The position numbers were made by a program, and so were the translations under genes. Below the pieces are notes generated by a model, which did not search any database, was not told where the DNA came from, and saw nothing but the letters and a program-made list of their open reading frames with translations. 57,204 nt of DNA from Paenimyroides baculatum (GTDB lineage: Bacteria > Bacteroidota > Bacteroidia > Flavobacteriales > Flavobacteriaceae), in the NCBI RefSeq assembly GCF_008629655.1, contig NZ_VWSG01000016.1, forward strand, positions 1 through 57,204. Reading direction: 5' to 3'. This document shows positions 32,098 to 40,259 of the stretch, in pieces. The first letter of the stretch is position 1, and each line of letters opens with the position of its first letter.

Positions 32098-32631
32098 TTA
32101 TCTATTTTTATTCAACCAAGCTGCATGAGCTAAATCTATTCTAGATAATTTACAGTTGTAGTCCATTTTTTTTGATTTAAGGATTCTCTGCAATTCTCGC
32201 ATTTGTTTTGTATTCTCTTTCATTTCTTCAAGAAGAAGAGTGTCTTTTTTTGTTTGATCCAGATACTTTTCTGTATCCTTGCTCATTTTTGATATCATTG
32301 TTTTTTGCAATGATTTATGATAATCATCAACGGATTTATGTACGGTATCACCTTCATTAAGTTTAACAAGGGTAAAATTTTGAGTATTTAAATTAACATC
32401 GTAATATTGCGATATAAAAATATATGATATGGGACTTACAAAATCAGAAATATTTTCTGAAGAACAAAACAACCTAGCTTCGCTTTTTAAAGTATTGGGG
32501 CATCAAGAAGCTCACATTATAAACTTTTCCGTTTTCATATGATTTTTTAAATTACTATGAAAACTATCTTCTTTCTTGGTTATACAAGAAGTCGACAAAA
32601 TTAGTAAGATTAATAAATTAAGTAATATCAT
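32098..32631 (-). pseudogene. lipoprotein gene interrupted by in-frame stops
   Basis: ATG at 32631 gives a good lipoprotein start, MILLNLLILLILSTSC, with residues up to KTEKFIM, then TGA (32514-32512), a second TGA four codons on, and the same frame continues open from CPNTLKSEARLF through ENISDFVSPISYIFISQYYD to a TAA at 32098. The helical part (YLDQTKKDTLLLEEMKENTKQ) looks intact. The stops lie in a stretch of about 60 nt that reads like inserted repeat DNA (GCATCAAGAAGCTC on the plus strand). Small secreted protein, function unknown. Confidence 0.6.
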
Positions 32632-32806
32632 GGTCTGTAATTAATTGTTCTGAATCCAAATTTTGTAAAATTATTAAAAAACATTCCTGTCCTCTTATTA
32701 AATCTCCATAACACCGATAGCATATCTTTCCCAGCGGAAAGAAATATCCTAACACAGTAATATACATTTATTTCGTAAATTTAAACAAACATAGCTAATT
32801 TCGTAA

Positions 32807-32998
32807 CTTGTAAGTATTGAAGTTGATGGTTTTGTCTTTCATAAAGAAGGGAGTGTTCAAAACGAGAGGGATATGAAGGATACAATCCTTAACAAATACC
32901 ACTTCCCTATTCTGCGGTTTGGGACTAATGAGAAAACAAAGCTGACTGTTAAGTTGAAGGAATTAATACAAGAGAGAAATAAAGTATTTATACAATAA
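32807..32998 (+). pseudogene. DUF2726 C-terminal remnant
   Basis: The open frame without a proper start reads IEVDGFVFHKEGSVQNERDM and KDTILNKYHFPILRFGTNEK before ending at TAA. This is the C-terminal half of a DUF2726 nuclease-like domain (E-x-D-G...H...Q-x-x-R-D...K-x-x-I-L...P-x-L-R). The catalytic N-terminal part is missing, so it is a relic. Confidence 0.65.
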
Positions 32999-33010
32999 TA
33001 CGATAATTCT

Positions 33011-33042
33011 AAGAAGTGATTATATTCGCTGATAATTAAGTT
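33011..33042 (+). promoter_or_regulatory. promoter-like block, copy 5 of 5
   Basis: AAGAAGTGATTATATTCG-CTGATAATTAAGTT, TATATTCG at 33021-33028. It lies 40 nt before the ATG at 33083. The GGAAT found upstream of copies 1-3 is absent here. Confidence 0.55.
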
Positions 33043-33082
33043 AGAAATCTCAACAAAAATGAAAATTGTTCAAAAGACAACA

Positions 33083-33697
33083 ATGAATACAAAAATTAAA
33101 ATATTATTATTAACCCTTTTAGTGATCTCTAATATTGCATTTGGCCAAGATGTAGTAAAAATGACTAATAACTATGGAAGTGAAAATTCCGAAATTCAAG
33201 ATATTATTGACTTTGAAAATATTTATATTGAAAAATTGAATTTTGAAAGCAAAGAATTAATTGGAAAATTTATTACAGTAAGCATAGACGAATACAAAAA
33301 AGGGAAATTTAAAAAGACATCGATATTATTTGATGGCTCTGAAAGTGATTATTTTAAAATTGGTTCCAATAAAGAATCCTTAAAGTTCTTTTTTAAAATG
33401 ACCGATGGAAAACTAAAGACATATATAAGAGGACAAAAATTCGGAAGTAAAAAATCATTCTTTAAATTAAACGAAGAATCAGAAAAATATGCTTTGAAAG
33501 ATTTCTTCGGAAGTAAAACAGAATTAAACTTAGATGTCATCAGAAAGAATGCAATTTTTGCGATTATCACACCTACAATTCATAAAGATGGCTCGGGTTC
33601 ATATTGTGAAGTTGCACAATCAAGTATCGAACCTGAGAAACTTGGGGAGCATTTTAATATTCCGCATTATTTTATAATCAACATAGAGTTTAAATAA
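33083..33697 (+). CDS. secreted protein of unknown function, 204 aa
   Basis: Start chosen at 33083 because it gives a clean signal peptide, MNTKIKILLLTLLVISNIAFGQ, cleaved after FGQ. The mature part is lysine-rich and beta-like (ITVSIDEYKKGKFKKTSILFD, LKFFFKMTDGKLKTYIRG, AIFAIITPTIHKDGSGSYCEVAQ). No family recognised. Last gene preceded by a promoter-like block; a bidirectional terminator follows. Confidence 0.65.
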   Translation: MNTKIKILLLTLLVISNIAFGQDVVKMTNNYGSENSEIQDIIDFENIYIEKLNFESKELIGKFITVSIDEYKKGKFKKTSILFDGSESDYFKIGSNKESLKFFFKMTDGKLKTYIRGQKFGSKKSFFKLNEESEKYALKDFFGSKTELNLDVIRKNAIFAIITPTIHKDGSGSYCEVAQSSIEPEKLGEHFNIPHYFIINIEFK

Positions 33698-33772
33698 AGA
33701 GACCTCTACTGTTTATGGAAAGCCATTACTGTTTTCACAGTCCTAACTTTTTAATTAGATACTTAAAATAAT

Positions 33773-33804
33773 AAAAGCTTGTTTTTAAAAACAAGCTTTT
33801 TTTT
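33773..33804. terminator. bidirectional terminator between convergent genes
   Basis: AAAAGCTTGTTTTT / AAAAACAAGCTTTT, 14-bp perfect stem with no loop (hence 4-nt effective loop), followed by Ts. It serves the secreted-protein gene (plus) and the SDR gene ending at 33822 (minus). Confidence 0.8.
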
Positions 33805-33821
33805 ATAAAATAAGATTTTGA

Positions 33822-34574
33822 TTAAACAGCGGTATATCCGCCATCTGCGATAAGATAAGAACCTGTTACAAAAGAAGCTTTATCTGAACTTAGGAAAAGA
33901 ACCAGTTCTGCAATTTCCGACGGAGTGCCCAAACGGTTCATTGGTGATTTGGCAGCAATTGCGTCACGCATTTCGTTATTCAAATTATCTTCCAATAAAG
34001 GTGTTAATATATATCCCGGACCTACCGCATTACAGCGAATGTTCTGTGTAGCATATTCTACGGCGATATTTTTAGACAACCCAACTACGGCATGTTTTGT
34101 TGCGGTATAAGCCGAACTCATAGGCGCTGCAACAGTACCGTGGACTGACGCGATGTTGACAATACTGCCCCCGCCGTTTTTAACCATTTGCTGCAGCTGA
34201 TAACGGCAGCCATAAAACACACCGTTCAGGTTTACGTTTATTACCTTGTTCCATTGTTCTAAATCATACTCGCCCGTTAACTGTGCCGGTCCGCCAATAC
34301 CTGCATTATTACATGAAATATCCAAACGACCGTATTTTTCAACCGTAGCCCTAACCAGGTTTTCGTTATCTTGGGCACTTGAAGTATCGGCTTTTACAAA
34401 AAAGGCTTCTCCGCCGTCGTTTTTAATTGCTTCAACTACTTTATTCCCATTTTCTTCATTAATATCAGATACTACAACTTTAGCTCCTTCGCGGGCATAT
34501 AACATAGCAATAGCCTTACCTATGCCGGAACCGGCACCAGTTACAATAGCAACTTTATCTTTTAACTGTGACAT
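33822..34574 (-). CDS. short-chain dehydrogenase/reductase, classical type
   Basis: 250 aa. TGAGSGIGKAIA (residues 12-23), NNAGIG (88-93), catalytic Ser in NIASVHGTVAAPMSSAYTATK with YxxxK (Tyr155-Lys159), and GPGYILTPL (184-192), then the SSDKASFVTGSYLIADGGYTAV end. Acidic residue after strand beta2 (VVSDINEENG) suggests NAD as cofactor. Resembles glucose 1-dehydrogenase/FabG-like enzymes; the substrate cannot be inferred. Monocistronic. Confidence 0.92.
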   Translation of the reverse strand: MSQLKDKVAIVTGAGSGIGKAIAMLYAREGAKVVVSDINEENGNKVVEAIKNDGGEAFFVKADTSSAQDNENLVRATVEKYGRLDISCNNAGIGGPAQLTGEYDLEQWNKVINVNLNGVFYGCRYQLQQMVKNGGGSIVNIASVHGTVAAPMSSAYTATKHAVVGLSKNIAVEYATQNIRCNAVGPGYILTPLLEDNLNNEMRDAIAAKSPMNRLGTPSEIAELVLFLSSDKASFVTGSYLIADGGYTAV

Positions 34575-34758
34575 AACTTGAATTTTTATTGATGATTCTA
34601 AATTTACGATTTATACCAGCCTTGTACAAAAGGTGCACTCTTAAAAAAATGATAAAATATTAGGATCTGCCACGCTGCCCGATAAAGAATTTCCATAAAA
34701 TGATTAACTTGTAAGTACAGTTAAGGGAAAAAGAAACAACTATTTAAAAAAATTAAAA

Positions 34759-35736
34759 GTGAAGGTATTTTTAAATAAAACGATTCCGCAAGCCGGTATG
34801 AGATTACTGCAAGGCAGCACTAAAGTGGAACTGATACAACCAACAAGCGAAAATCTATCTAAAGAAGAGTGGTTAGATTATTGCAGGCAGGCAGCAATTA
34901 TTGCCAATGTAGGCAAGAATACTTTTGACAAGGATTTTTTTGACCAATGTCCCAACGTTAAGGCAATAGCTTTATTTTCTGTAGGATATGACCATGTGGC
35001 AATTGAAGAAGCTTCAAAAAGAAAAATAGCCGTGACCAACACACCAAACGTTCTCAGCAAAGCGACTTCTGATGTGGCTTTTCTTTTAATGCAGGCCGTT
35101 GCAAGAAAAGCATCGTATAATTTTGATAAAGTGAGAACAGGCAAATGGGACGCGGATTTAGATCCGACAGAAGATTTAGGGCAGCAATTATACGGTAAAA
35201 CCTTAGGTGTTTTTGGATTGGGCAGAATAGGTTATGAAATGGCAAAGAAGAGCAAGTATGCTTTTGATATGGACATTATCTATCATAACAGAAACAGAAA
35301 TCACCAGATTGAAAAAGAACTTGATGCACAATACGTTTCGTTTAACGAATTAGTACAGCTTGCCGATGTTTTGAGTATTCATGCCAATTACAGCTACGAA
35401 CAGGAAAACCTGTTTAACAGAGCTGTTTTTGAACAGATGAAAAGCAATGCTATTTTAATAAATACTGCCCGTGGGGGTTTTATAAATGAAGATGATGTTT
35501 ATGAAGCTTTAACTTCCGGTAAGATATGGGGTGCAGGTTTGGATGTAACGAATCCGGAACCAATGAAAACCACCTCTGCCCTTTTATCATTAAGTAACGT
35601 ATGTATTTTACCCCATATTGGATCGGCAACTGAGGAGGCACGAAACGGCATGGCAGAATTAATGGCACAAAACGTACTTGCTTTTGCAGAAAACAGAGAA
35701 ATGCCTACCATTGTAAATCCGGAAATTTATCTTTAA
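34759..35736 (+). CDS. D-isomer 2-hydroxyacid dehydrogenase (glyoxylate/2-ketogluconate reductase-like)
   Basis: 325 aa from a GTG start; no ATG is available before the conserved N-terminus (VFLNKTIPQAGMRLLQ). Rossmann motif KTLGVFGLGRIGYEMAKKSKYAF (residues 149-171), catalytic Arg in INTARGGFINEDDVYEALTSG near 235, the Glu in VTNPEPM and His in LPHIGSATEEARNGM near 284. It reduces glyoxylate, hydroxypyruvate or related 2-keto acids. Monocistronic, next to an unrelated lipoprotein gene. Confidence 0.92.
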   Translation: MKVFLNKTIPQAGMRLLQGSTKVELIQPTSENLSKEEWLDYCRQAAIIANVGKNTFDKDFFDQCPNVKAIALFSVGYDHVAIEEASKRKIAVTNTPNVLSKATSDVAFLLMQAVARKASYNFDKVRTGKWDADLDPTEDLGQQLYGKTLGVFGLGRIGYEMAKKSKYAFDMDIIYHNRNRNHQIEKELDAQYVSFNELVQLADVLSIHANYSYEQENLFNRAVFEQMKSNAILINTARGGFINEDDVYEALTSGKIWGAGLDVTNPEPMKTTSALLSLSNVCILPHIGSATEEARNGMAELMAQNVLAFAENREMPTIVNPEIYL

Positions 35737-35788
35737 CTACAACAAGTATTTTTTACGTAACGTAATTTAATTTTTAAAAAAAGTGAAT

Positions 35789-36310
35789 ATGAAAAGAAAC
35801 CTTTTATTATTTGGAGCTGCCTGTATAAGTGTACTCCAGCTTGGCGCCTGCAGCAATGATGACAATGTAACAGGATCTGTAGCTGCCGATTCTTTGGAAG
35901 TTACGATAAACGGTACCAAAAAAGTTTTTTCCAATGTACAGGCACGCTGGGTGGATGGGGGCAACTATCTGGAACTGACAGCTACCAATAACGGCAGTGA
36001 GTGGGTTTCTGTAACGGTGCTTTCCGAGACCACCAGAGTTCCGGTTGGAACTTATACGTTAGACGACGGCAGTTCTTTTTCAATTCTTTCTGTCTACAAT
36101 TTAAACTCCGAAGGTTCACAACATAATTACAGCGCCACTAAAGGAACTGCAGCACCGGAAGATGCTTTTATACTTGATATAGAAAAGATATCCAATTCCG
36201 CAGCCTCCGGAACATTTTCCGGAACCTTGGTAAGTGTTGAAGGACTAAATACAACCGGAATGGTGACCTTTACCGATGGAAAATTCAATGTTTCCGTAAA
36301 ACCAAATTAA
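35789..36310 (+). CDS. DUF-type lipoprotein of unknown function
   Basis: 173 aa from the ATG at 35789. Signal peptide MKRNLLLFGAACISVLQLGAC with lipobox LGAC at Cys21. The mature part is a beta sandwich: SLEVTINGTKKVFSNVQARW, NYLELTATNNGSEWVSVTVL, ILDIEKISNSAASGTFSGTL and TGMVTFTDGKFNVSV, close to the DUF6252-like lipoproteins common in Bacteroidota. Substrate or partner unknown. Confidence 0.75.
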   Translation: MKRNLLLFGAACISVLQLGACSNDDNVTGSVAADSLEVTINGTKKVFSNVQARWVDGGNYLELTATNNGSEWVSVTVLSETTRVPVGTYTLDDGSSFSILSVYNLNSEGSQHNYSATKGTAAPEDAFILDIEKISNSAASGTFSGTLVSVEGLNTTGMVTFTDGKFNVSVKPN

Positions 36311-36383
36311 CCGGTTTAAAGTAAACAAGTTAAATATTAAAATCATTTAAAAAATAGTACAACAACAACAACAACAAAATTTT

Positions 36384-36452
36384 ACAACTTTGTACTTCAT
36401 AAGTGTTTTTTTTGGTTATTAAGAGGTTGTAAGTTTTTTACTTCAACCTCTT
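36384..36452 (+). ncRNA. short promoter-to-terminator unit sharing its 5' end with the unit at 1.0 kb
   Basis: CAACTTTG (-7-like, 36385-36392) is followed by CATAAGTG-T8-GGTTAT (36398-36419), which equals 1033-1053 except for one T. Then comes a hairpin (AAGAGGTTG / CAACCTCTT outer, AAGT / ACTT inner, 36421-36452) and a T-rich tail. The hairpin sequence is unrelated to the other copy, so only the 5' segment is conserved. Just downstream of a lipoprotein gene, so it could also be its terminator. Confidence 0.42.
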
Positions 36453-36620
36453 CTTTGCTTTATTGTACTAAGCAATTTTTACAAAAAGATAGTATAAAGA
36501 AGTTTTTTTTTAAACTAAATTTAAAAAATATAAAAAAACCAAAATTTTAATAATACTTTTTTAATTAAATACTGCTATCAATAAATAATATCTAAAATTA
36601 TTAACAACATCCTTTACAAG

Positions 36621-36660
36621 GTATTAAGTTATAAGTATTAACTAATTAAGTATTTTAATT
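36621..36660 (+). promoter_or_regulatory. conserved leader of the 28-aa peptide gene (copy 2)
   Basis: 40 nt identical at 39 positions to the leader of copy 1 (31876-31837). No perfect -7 box is visible upstream here (CCTTTACAAG is the nearest), which is a difference from copy 1. Confidence 0.6.
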
Positions 36661-36747
36661 ATGAATCAGAAATTATCTTATTTAGTCTGGGGTGCTCTTA
36701 GTTTATTATTCCCCTTTCTATTATGGTTAGGAGAGAAATTTATGTAA
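36661..36747 (+). CDS. 28-aa membrane peptide, copy 2
   Basis: MNQKLSYLVWGALSLLFPFL followed by LWLGEKFM; substitutions relative to copy 1 are K2N, I23L, L27F and L28M, others are silent. The DNA identity is about 90% over the gene. One transmembrane helix with polar ends. A UUCG-capped terminator follows 47 nt after the stop. Same inferences as for copy 1: a small membrane-acting peptide, either stress-related or toxic, with conserved upstream RNA. Confidence 0.75.
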   Translation: MNQKLSYLVWGALSLLFPFLLWLGEKFM

Positions 36748-36794
36748 CAGTAAATTTTACACGTATACTTTTACTGAAAAGCAAAAGTTCCTCT

Positions 36795-36818
36795 ACACCC
36801 TTCGGGGTGTTTTTTTTA
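36795..36818 (+). terminator. terminator of the 28-aa peptide gene (copy 2)
   Basis: ACACCC-TTCG-GGGTGT with a UUCG-type tetraloop and T8. Confidence 0.85.
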
Positions 36819-36925
36819 CGTTTGAATTTAAAAACAGATTGCAGAGCAATGTTTTCTGAAACATTTGATATAAAAGAAAAAGTTGAAAAAGATTATTTGA
36901 CGGAGAAACTACTATTTATTTATCC

Positions 36926-37294
36926 TTACACAGTATGTTCGTTTTGAATATTTTCTTTACACAGCTTAATCTGTTTCTGCATTTGTTTTAGTTCGTCTAT
37001 TTTTTTTGCTATTTCAAGCAATCTTTTATCAAGTACTTCTATTTTAGCCTTTTTGCTAATTAGCTTTTGATACCATGCATCTACAACCTCTTTAATTTCT
37101 GACAATGTAAATCCGACCGCTTTCGCCATCTGAATAAACCTTATTTTATCTATTACATCTTCGCCATAATACACATAATTATTTGTAGTAACTTCCTTCT
37201 TCTTTTCGCCGCTGATTAATCCTGATTTTTCGTAAAAACGAATCGTTCCTACGGGTATCCCTGTTTCTTTAGATAGTTGACTAATTAACATCAT
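36926..37294 (-). CDS. MerR family transcriptional regulator
   Basis: 122 aa. MerR helix-turn-helix at the N-terminus: ISQLSKETGIPVGTIRFYEK (residues 4-23), wing YYGEDVIDKIRFIQMAKAVGF (42-62) and SEIKEVV, then a dimerisation coiled coil (KRLLEIAKKIDELKQMQKQIK) and one Cys (LCKEN). The C-terminal effector part is short, with no metal-binding Cys pair, so a small-molecule sensor is likely. Divergent from the alpha/beta hydrolase, its presumable target. Confidence 0.9.
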   Translation of the reverse strand: MMLISQLSKETGIPVGTIRFYEKSGLISGEKKKEVTTNNYVYYGEDVIDKIRFIQMAKAVGFTLSEIKEVVDAWYQKLISKKAKIEVLDKRLLEIAKKIDELKQMQKQIKLCKENIQNEHTV

Positions 37295-37319
37295 ATGTTA
37301 AATTTTTTATAAATATGAA

Positions 37320-37371
37320 AGTATGCAGTATACTACATACTTGTTGGTAGCAAATTTACTATTTAGCTTTG
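37320..37371. promoter_or_regulatory. divergent merR/hydrolase control region with MerR-type dyad
   Basis: Dyad AGTATGC-AGTATACT-ACATACT (37320-37341) is symmetric at 20 of 22 positions. Hydrolase promoter: CTTG at 37340-37343, 20-nt spacer, TAGCTTTG at 37364-37371 (plus). Regulator promoter: TAAATTTG at 37358-37351 (minus). The dyad overlaps the -33 box of the hydrolase promoter and the start region of the merR transcript, consistent with autorepression and activation. Confidence 0.6.
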
Positions 37372-37402
37372 TTCTGACAATTAAGAATTTAATAAATTTG
37401 AT

Positions 37403-38383
37403 ATGGACAGACGCGAAATACTAAAAAAGGGAAATTTAATGCTGGCATCATTAGCTATACCAAATACCTTAACAGCATCAGTAAATTTAAATAACATGAG
37501 AACAACACAGAATTTTGATACAGGCAAACTAATTGAATCGGTGCCAAATTTTTTAAGCAGTTATACTAACGTTAACGGCACAAAACTACATTATTTGACA
37601 GGTGGAAAAGGCGAAACATTAATTTTAATTCCAGGATATCCGGAAACATGGTGGGCTTACCACAAAATAATGCCTGCACTGGCTGAAAACTATCAAGTAA
37701 TTGTTGTTGAAATGAGAGGTATGGGACAATCTGACAAGCCTATGGACGGATATGATAAAAAGAATATGGCTAAAGACGTATACGAACTTGTAACAAATTT
37801 AGGCTTGCGAAAAGTACATATTGCCGGACATGATATAGGAGCTCATGTGGCATATAGCTTCGCGGTTAATTATCCGGATAAAACTTCAAAACTTATCATG
37901 CTTGACACACCCCATCCTGATGCTGGTATGTACAACCTGCCTATGCTGCCGATTTTAGGAGCAGATTATGTTTATCCGTGGTGGCTTGCCTTTAATCAGG
38001 TTAAAGAACTACCTGAACAACTTTTAGAAGGTAAGATGAACGTAGTAATAGACTGGCTTTTTGACAATTTGTTAAAAAACCCTAACAGCATGACAACGTT
38101 TGACAGAGCGGTTTATACATCTGCCTATAACGACAAAAATGCAATCCGGGCGTCTAATGCGTGGTATCAAACAATACCTCAAGATATTGAAGACAGCAAA
38201 ACATACAGTAAGCTCAATTTACCTGTGCTTGGTATTGGTGGCAGTGGATTTGAGATGCTGAAGATGTGGCTACCAAATGTAGCAACAGACTTTAAAGTGG
38301 AGAAAATAGCAGATTGCGGGCATTTTATTCTTTCAGAAAAACCAAATGAAACCGCTGAGCTAATTATAGATTTTTTGAGGTAA
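37403..38383 (+). CDS. exported alpha/beta hydrolase, epoxide hydrolase/dehalogenase-like
   Basis: 326 aa. N-terminus MDRREILKKGNLMLASLAIP carries a twin-arginine-like motif (DRREILKKG), so export by Tat is likely. Fold motifs: oxyanion loop ILIPGYPETWWAYHKIMPAL (PGYPE), Asp nucleophile in HIAGHDIGAHVAYSFAVNYP, and His in KIADCGHFILSEKPNE. An Asp at the nucleophile elbow is typical of epoxide hydrolases and haloalkane or fluoroacetate dehalogenases. The gene is probably controlled by the divergent MerR protein. Confidence 0.9.
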   Translation: MDRREILKKGNLMLASLAIPNTLTASVNLNNMRTTQNFDTGKLIESVPNFLSSYTNVNGTKLHYLTGGKGETLILIPGYPETWWAYHKIMPALAENYQVIVVEMRGMGQSDKPMDGYDKKNMAKDVYELVTNLGLRKVHIAGHDIGAHVAYSFAVNYPDKTSKLIMLDTPHPDAGMYNLPMLPILGADYVYPWWLAFNQVKELPEQLLEGKMNVVIDWLFDNLLKNPNSMTTFDRAVYTSAYNDKNAIRASNAWYQTIPQDIEDSKTYSKLNLPVLGIGGSGFEMLKMWLPNVATDFKVEKIADCGHFILSEKPNETAELIIDFLR

Positions 38384-38822
38384 AGAGTATAATGTATAAT
38401 GTAAAGCACAAAAACAGCATCATATCTAGGATAAAAAATGTTACAGCAAGGATTTATTTAGTTTATTTATATCTTTAAAAAGCTGTAATAAAAATATTAA
38501 TACACAATTATATTATTGCGAATATGGACATTTTGTAGAAATTTTAACCAATTACTCTTTTATGATAACAAAAGTGCATAAAAGTTAAAATTCAGTGCTA
38601 CAATAAATTGTATTAATTGTTAAGAAATACGAAAAAAGGCATCTGAATTGTACTTAATAGGATGTTGAAAGTATTTTATTTTTTGTTTTTGATTAGAACG
38701 TCCGGTATAAGTATCGGACGTTTAACACTCTTAAATAATGAGCTAAAGTTTGAATGAACTTTTAATAGCACTTTTTACAAGCGTTTGAGACACAATTTAA
38801 CCATAAGTTAAAATAGTTAGGT
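38384..38822. other. 439-bp intergenic region with one strong hairpin
   Basis: No gene. AACGTCCG-N10-CGGACGTT at 38697-38724 is a perfect 8-bp stem preceded by a T-rich run (TTTTATTTTTTGTTTTT) instead of being followed by one, so it is not a standard terminator on either strand. Confidence 0.5.
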
Positions 38823-39266
38823 ATGCAGTTTATAAAAAACTTTATTGAGAAGAGCGCAACAAAAGACCTGGTAGAAAATCCACCAACGCTGCAAAAGGTA
38901 CAAGAATTTTTTAATCACTGTTCCAATAGAAACATCAGATCGGCTGCTGATTATTCTCATCAATTTAAATACGGTATCGGATCCTTAATCAGCTGGTATA
39001 TTAGTGAACCGCAGGCAGCACTTTCATCAAGCATTTCAAACTGCAATAAACCTTCGTACATAAAGTGGTCTAGCCACCCTGAATATGCTTTCCTATCTGT
39101 TATTAATAATGAAGTAAGTTATTATTACAGCAGTACATGTGAAAGCGAAATAGAGCAATGCAGCTTAACTACAGATCCGCACCACATAAAAATAATTAAC
39201 GAGCTTTTTGACTATTACTACAGAAAATTTATTCTTGAAGAGAAAGCGGCGACAACCGACATATAA
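38823..39266 (+). CDS. hypothetical protein, 147 aa
   Basis: No signal peptide. Segments LVENPPTLQKVQEFFNHC, SHQFKYGIGSLISWYISEP and IKWSSHPEYAFLSVINNEVSYYYSS give a mixed fold. Three cysteines are clustered in STCESEIEQCSLTTD. No family recognised. The next gene, 101 bp downstream, is an unrelated lipoprotein. Confidence 0.6.
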   Translation: MQFIKNFIEKSATKDLVENPPTLQKVQEFFNHCSNRNIRSAADYSHQFKYGIGSLISWYISEPQAALSSSISNCNKPSYIKWSSHPEYAFLSVINNEVSYYYSSTCESEIEQCSLTTDPHHIKIINELFDYYYRKFILEEKAATTDI

Positions 39267-39367
39267 GCCAACTAATATATATTTGTTTATTGATTAATTA
39301 ATATAATTGTTATATACTATTTATTTGTTGGTAAGAATTTTGCGTAAGATTCACCACAGGGTAAACT

Positions 39368-39928
39368 ATGAAGAAATTTTTTGTTGTTTTTGCTTTAGTA
39401 TTTATGATTTCTTGTAACAGCAAGCAAGAGGACGCATCTGAAGAATATTTTGACGCTGTTAAAAGAGAAGTGAATGACAAGTTTGGAATTATGAGTTATT
39501 TTGCAGGTTTAACAGTTACCGAAACTGCACAAGGAACTGTTGTGAGTGTGCTTCATTCTAATAACGCGTTACATTTAGAAGCCAATTGTTTTGTTTATGC
39601 AAACGGTATATGGAAAGAAATGTATAAACAACCTTTAAAGGCGTTATTAAATAATAAACCTGAAGATTTTTTGTTTAAGTTAGATGAAAAAATTGATACC
39701 TATACCCTATCTAAAATAGTCAAAGATGCGAAGAAAGATATCAGAGACAAGATTGATGTAAGCGATTTAAAACTATATCAGCTGGCGGTACGTCCGCCAC
39801 AATCAAGCAATTTTACAAACATACATTATGAGGTAATAATTAAATCTGATTCGTTACAGCGCCACTTTAATTACCAGTATAATATTGACGGAACATTGTA
39901 TGATGCAGAGCTAAACAATACCGAATAA
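39368..39928 (+). CDS. lipoprotein of unknown function, 186 aa
   Basis: Signal peptide MKKFFVVFALVFMISC with lipobox Cys16. The mature part contains KREVNDKFGIMSYFAGLTVT, TVVSVLHSNNALHLEANCFVYANG and FTNIHYEVIIKSDSLQRHFNY, alternating strands and helices. A TATATTTG box lies near 39279-39286, 80 nt before the ATG. Not recognised. Confidence 0.65.
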   Translation: MKKFFVVFALVFMISCNSKQEDASEEYFDAVKREVNDKFGIMSYFAGLTVTETAQGTVVSVLHSNNALHLEANCFVYANGIWKEMYKQPLKALLNNKPEDFLFKLDEKIDTYTLSKIVKDAKKDIRDKIDVSDLKLYQLAVRPPQSSNFTNIHYEVIIKSDSLQRHFNYQYNIDGTLYDAELNNTE

Positions 39929-40259
39929 CAGCACCTTTAAATTATAACTGCTTATTATATCTACTTTTATAGTATTTTATTTGTATAAATAAAAATAAAC
40001 CTGCACAATAAGTATTTAACTACAAACAAAGCTATACAAATACACTATAATTTAATTTTTTTATAAATTTGTAACCTAAAAACAAATGATTCGTAAAACG
40101 AATTTAATGTATGTTTTTAGCAAAATAAATGACTGTAGTTACCGTTTTCCATATAGAAAGCATTTTTGTGTTCATTAATTTTCCTTTAGATTTTAAACAA
40201 AATTTTAAGGCACTGATTAACAATTATAATATATTTGTGAACTTTTTGTAACTAATCTT
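39929..40259. other. 331-bp leader region of the MarR gene
   Basis: Two perfect -7 boxes: TAAATTTG around 40056-40063 and TATATTTG at 40230-40237, the latter 22 nt before the MarR start. Between them is a small hairpin ATTCGT-AAA-ACGAAT (near 40090). A transcript from the first box may be a long leader. Nothing else is seen. Confidence 0.45.

Noticed and set aside
38697..38724. Hairpin AACGTCCG/CGGACGTT as a terminator
   Set aside because: The T-rich run precedes the stem and no T-run follows on either strand, so it was left as an unexplained hairpin.
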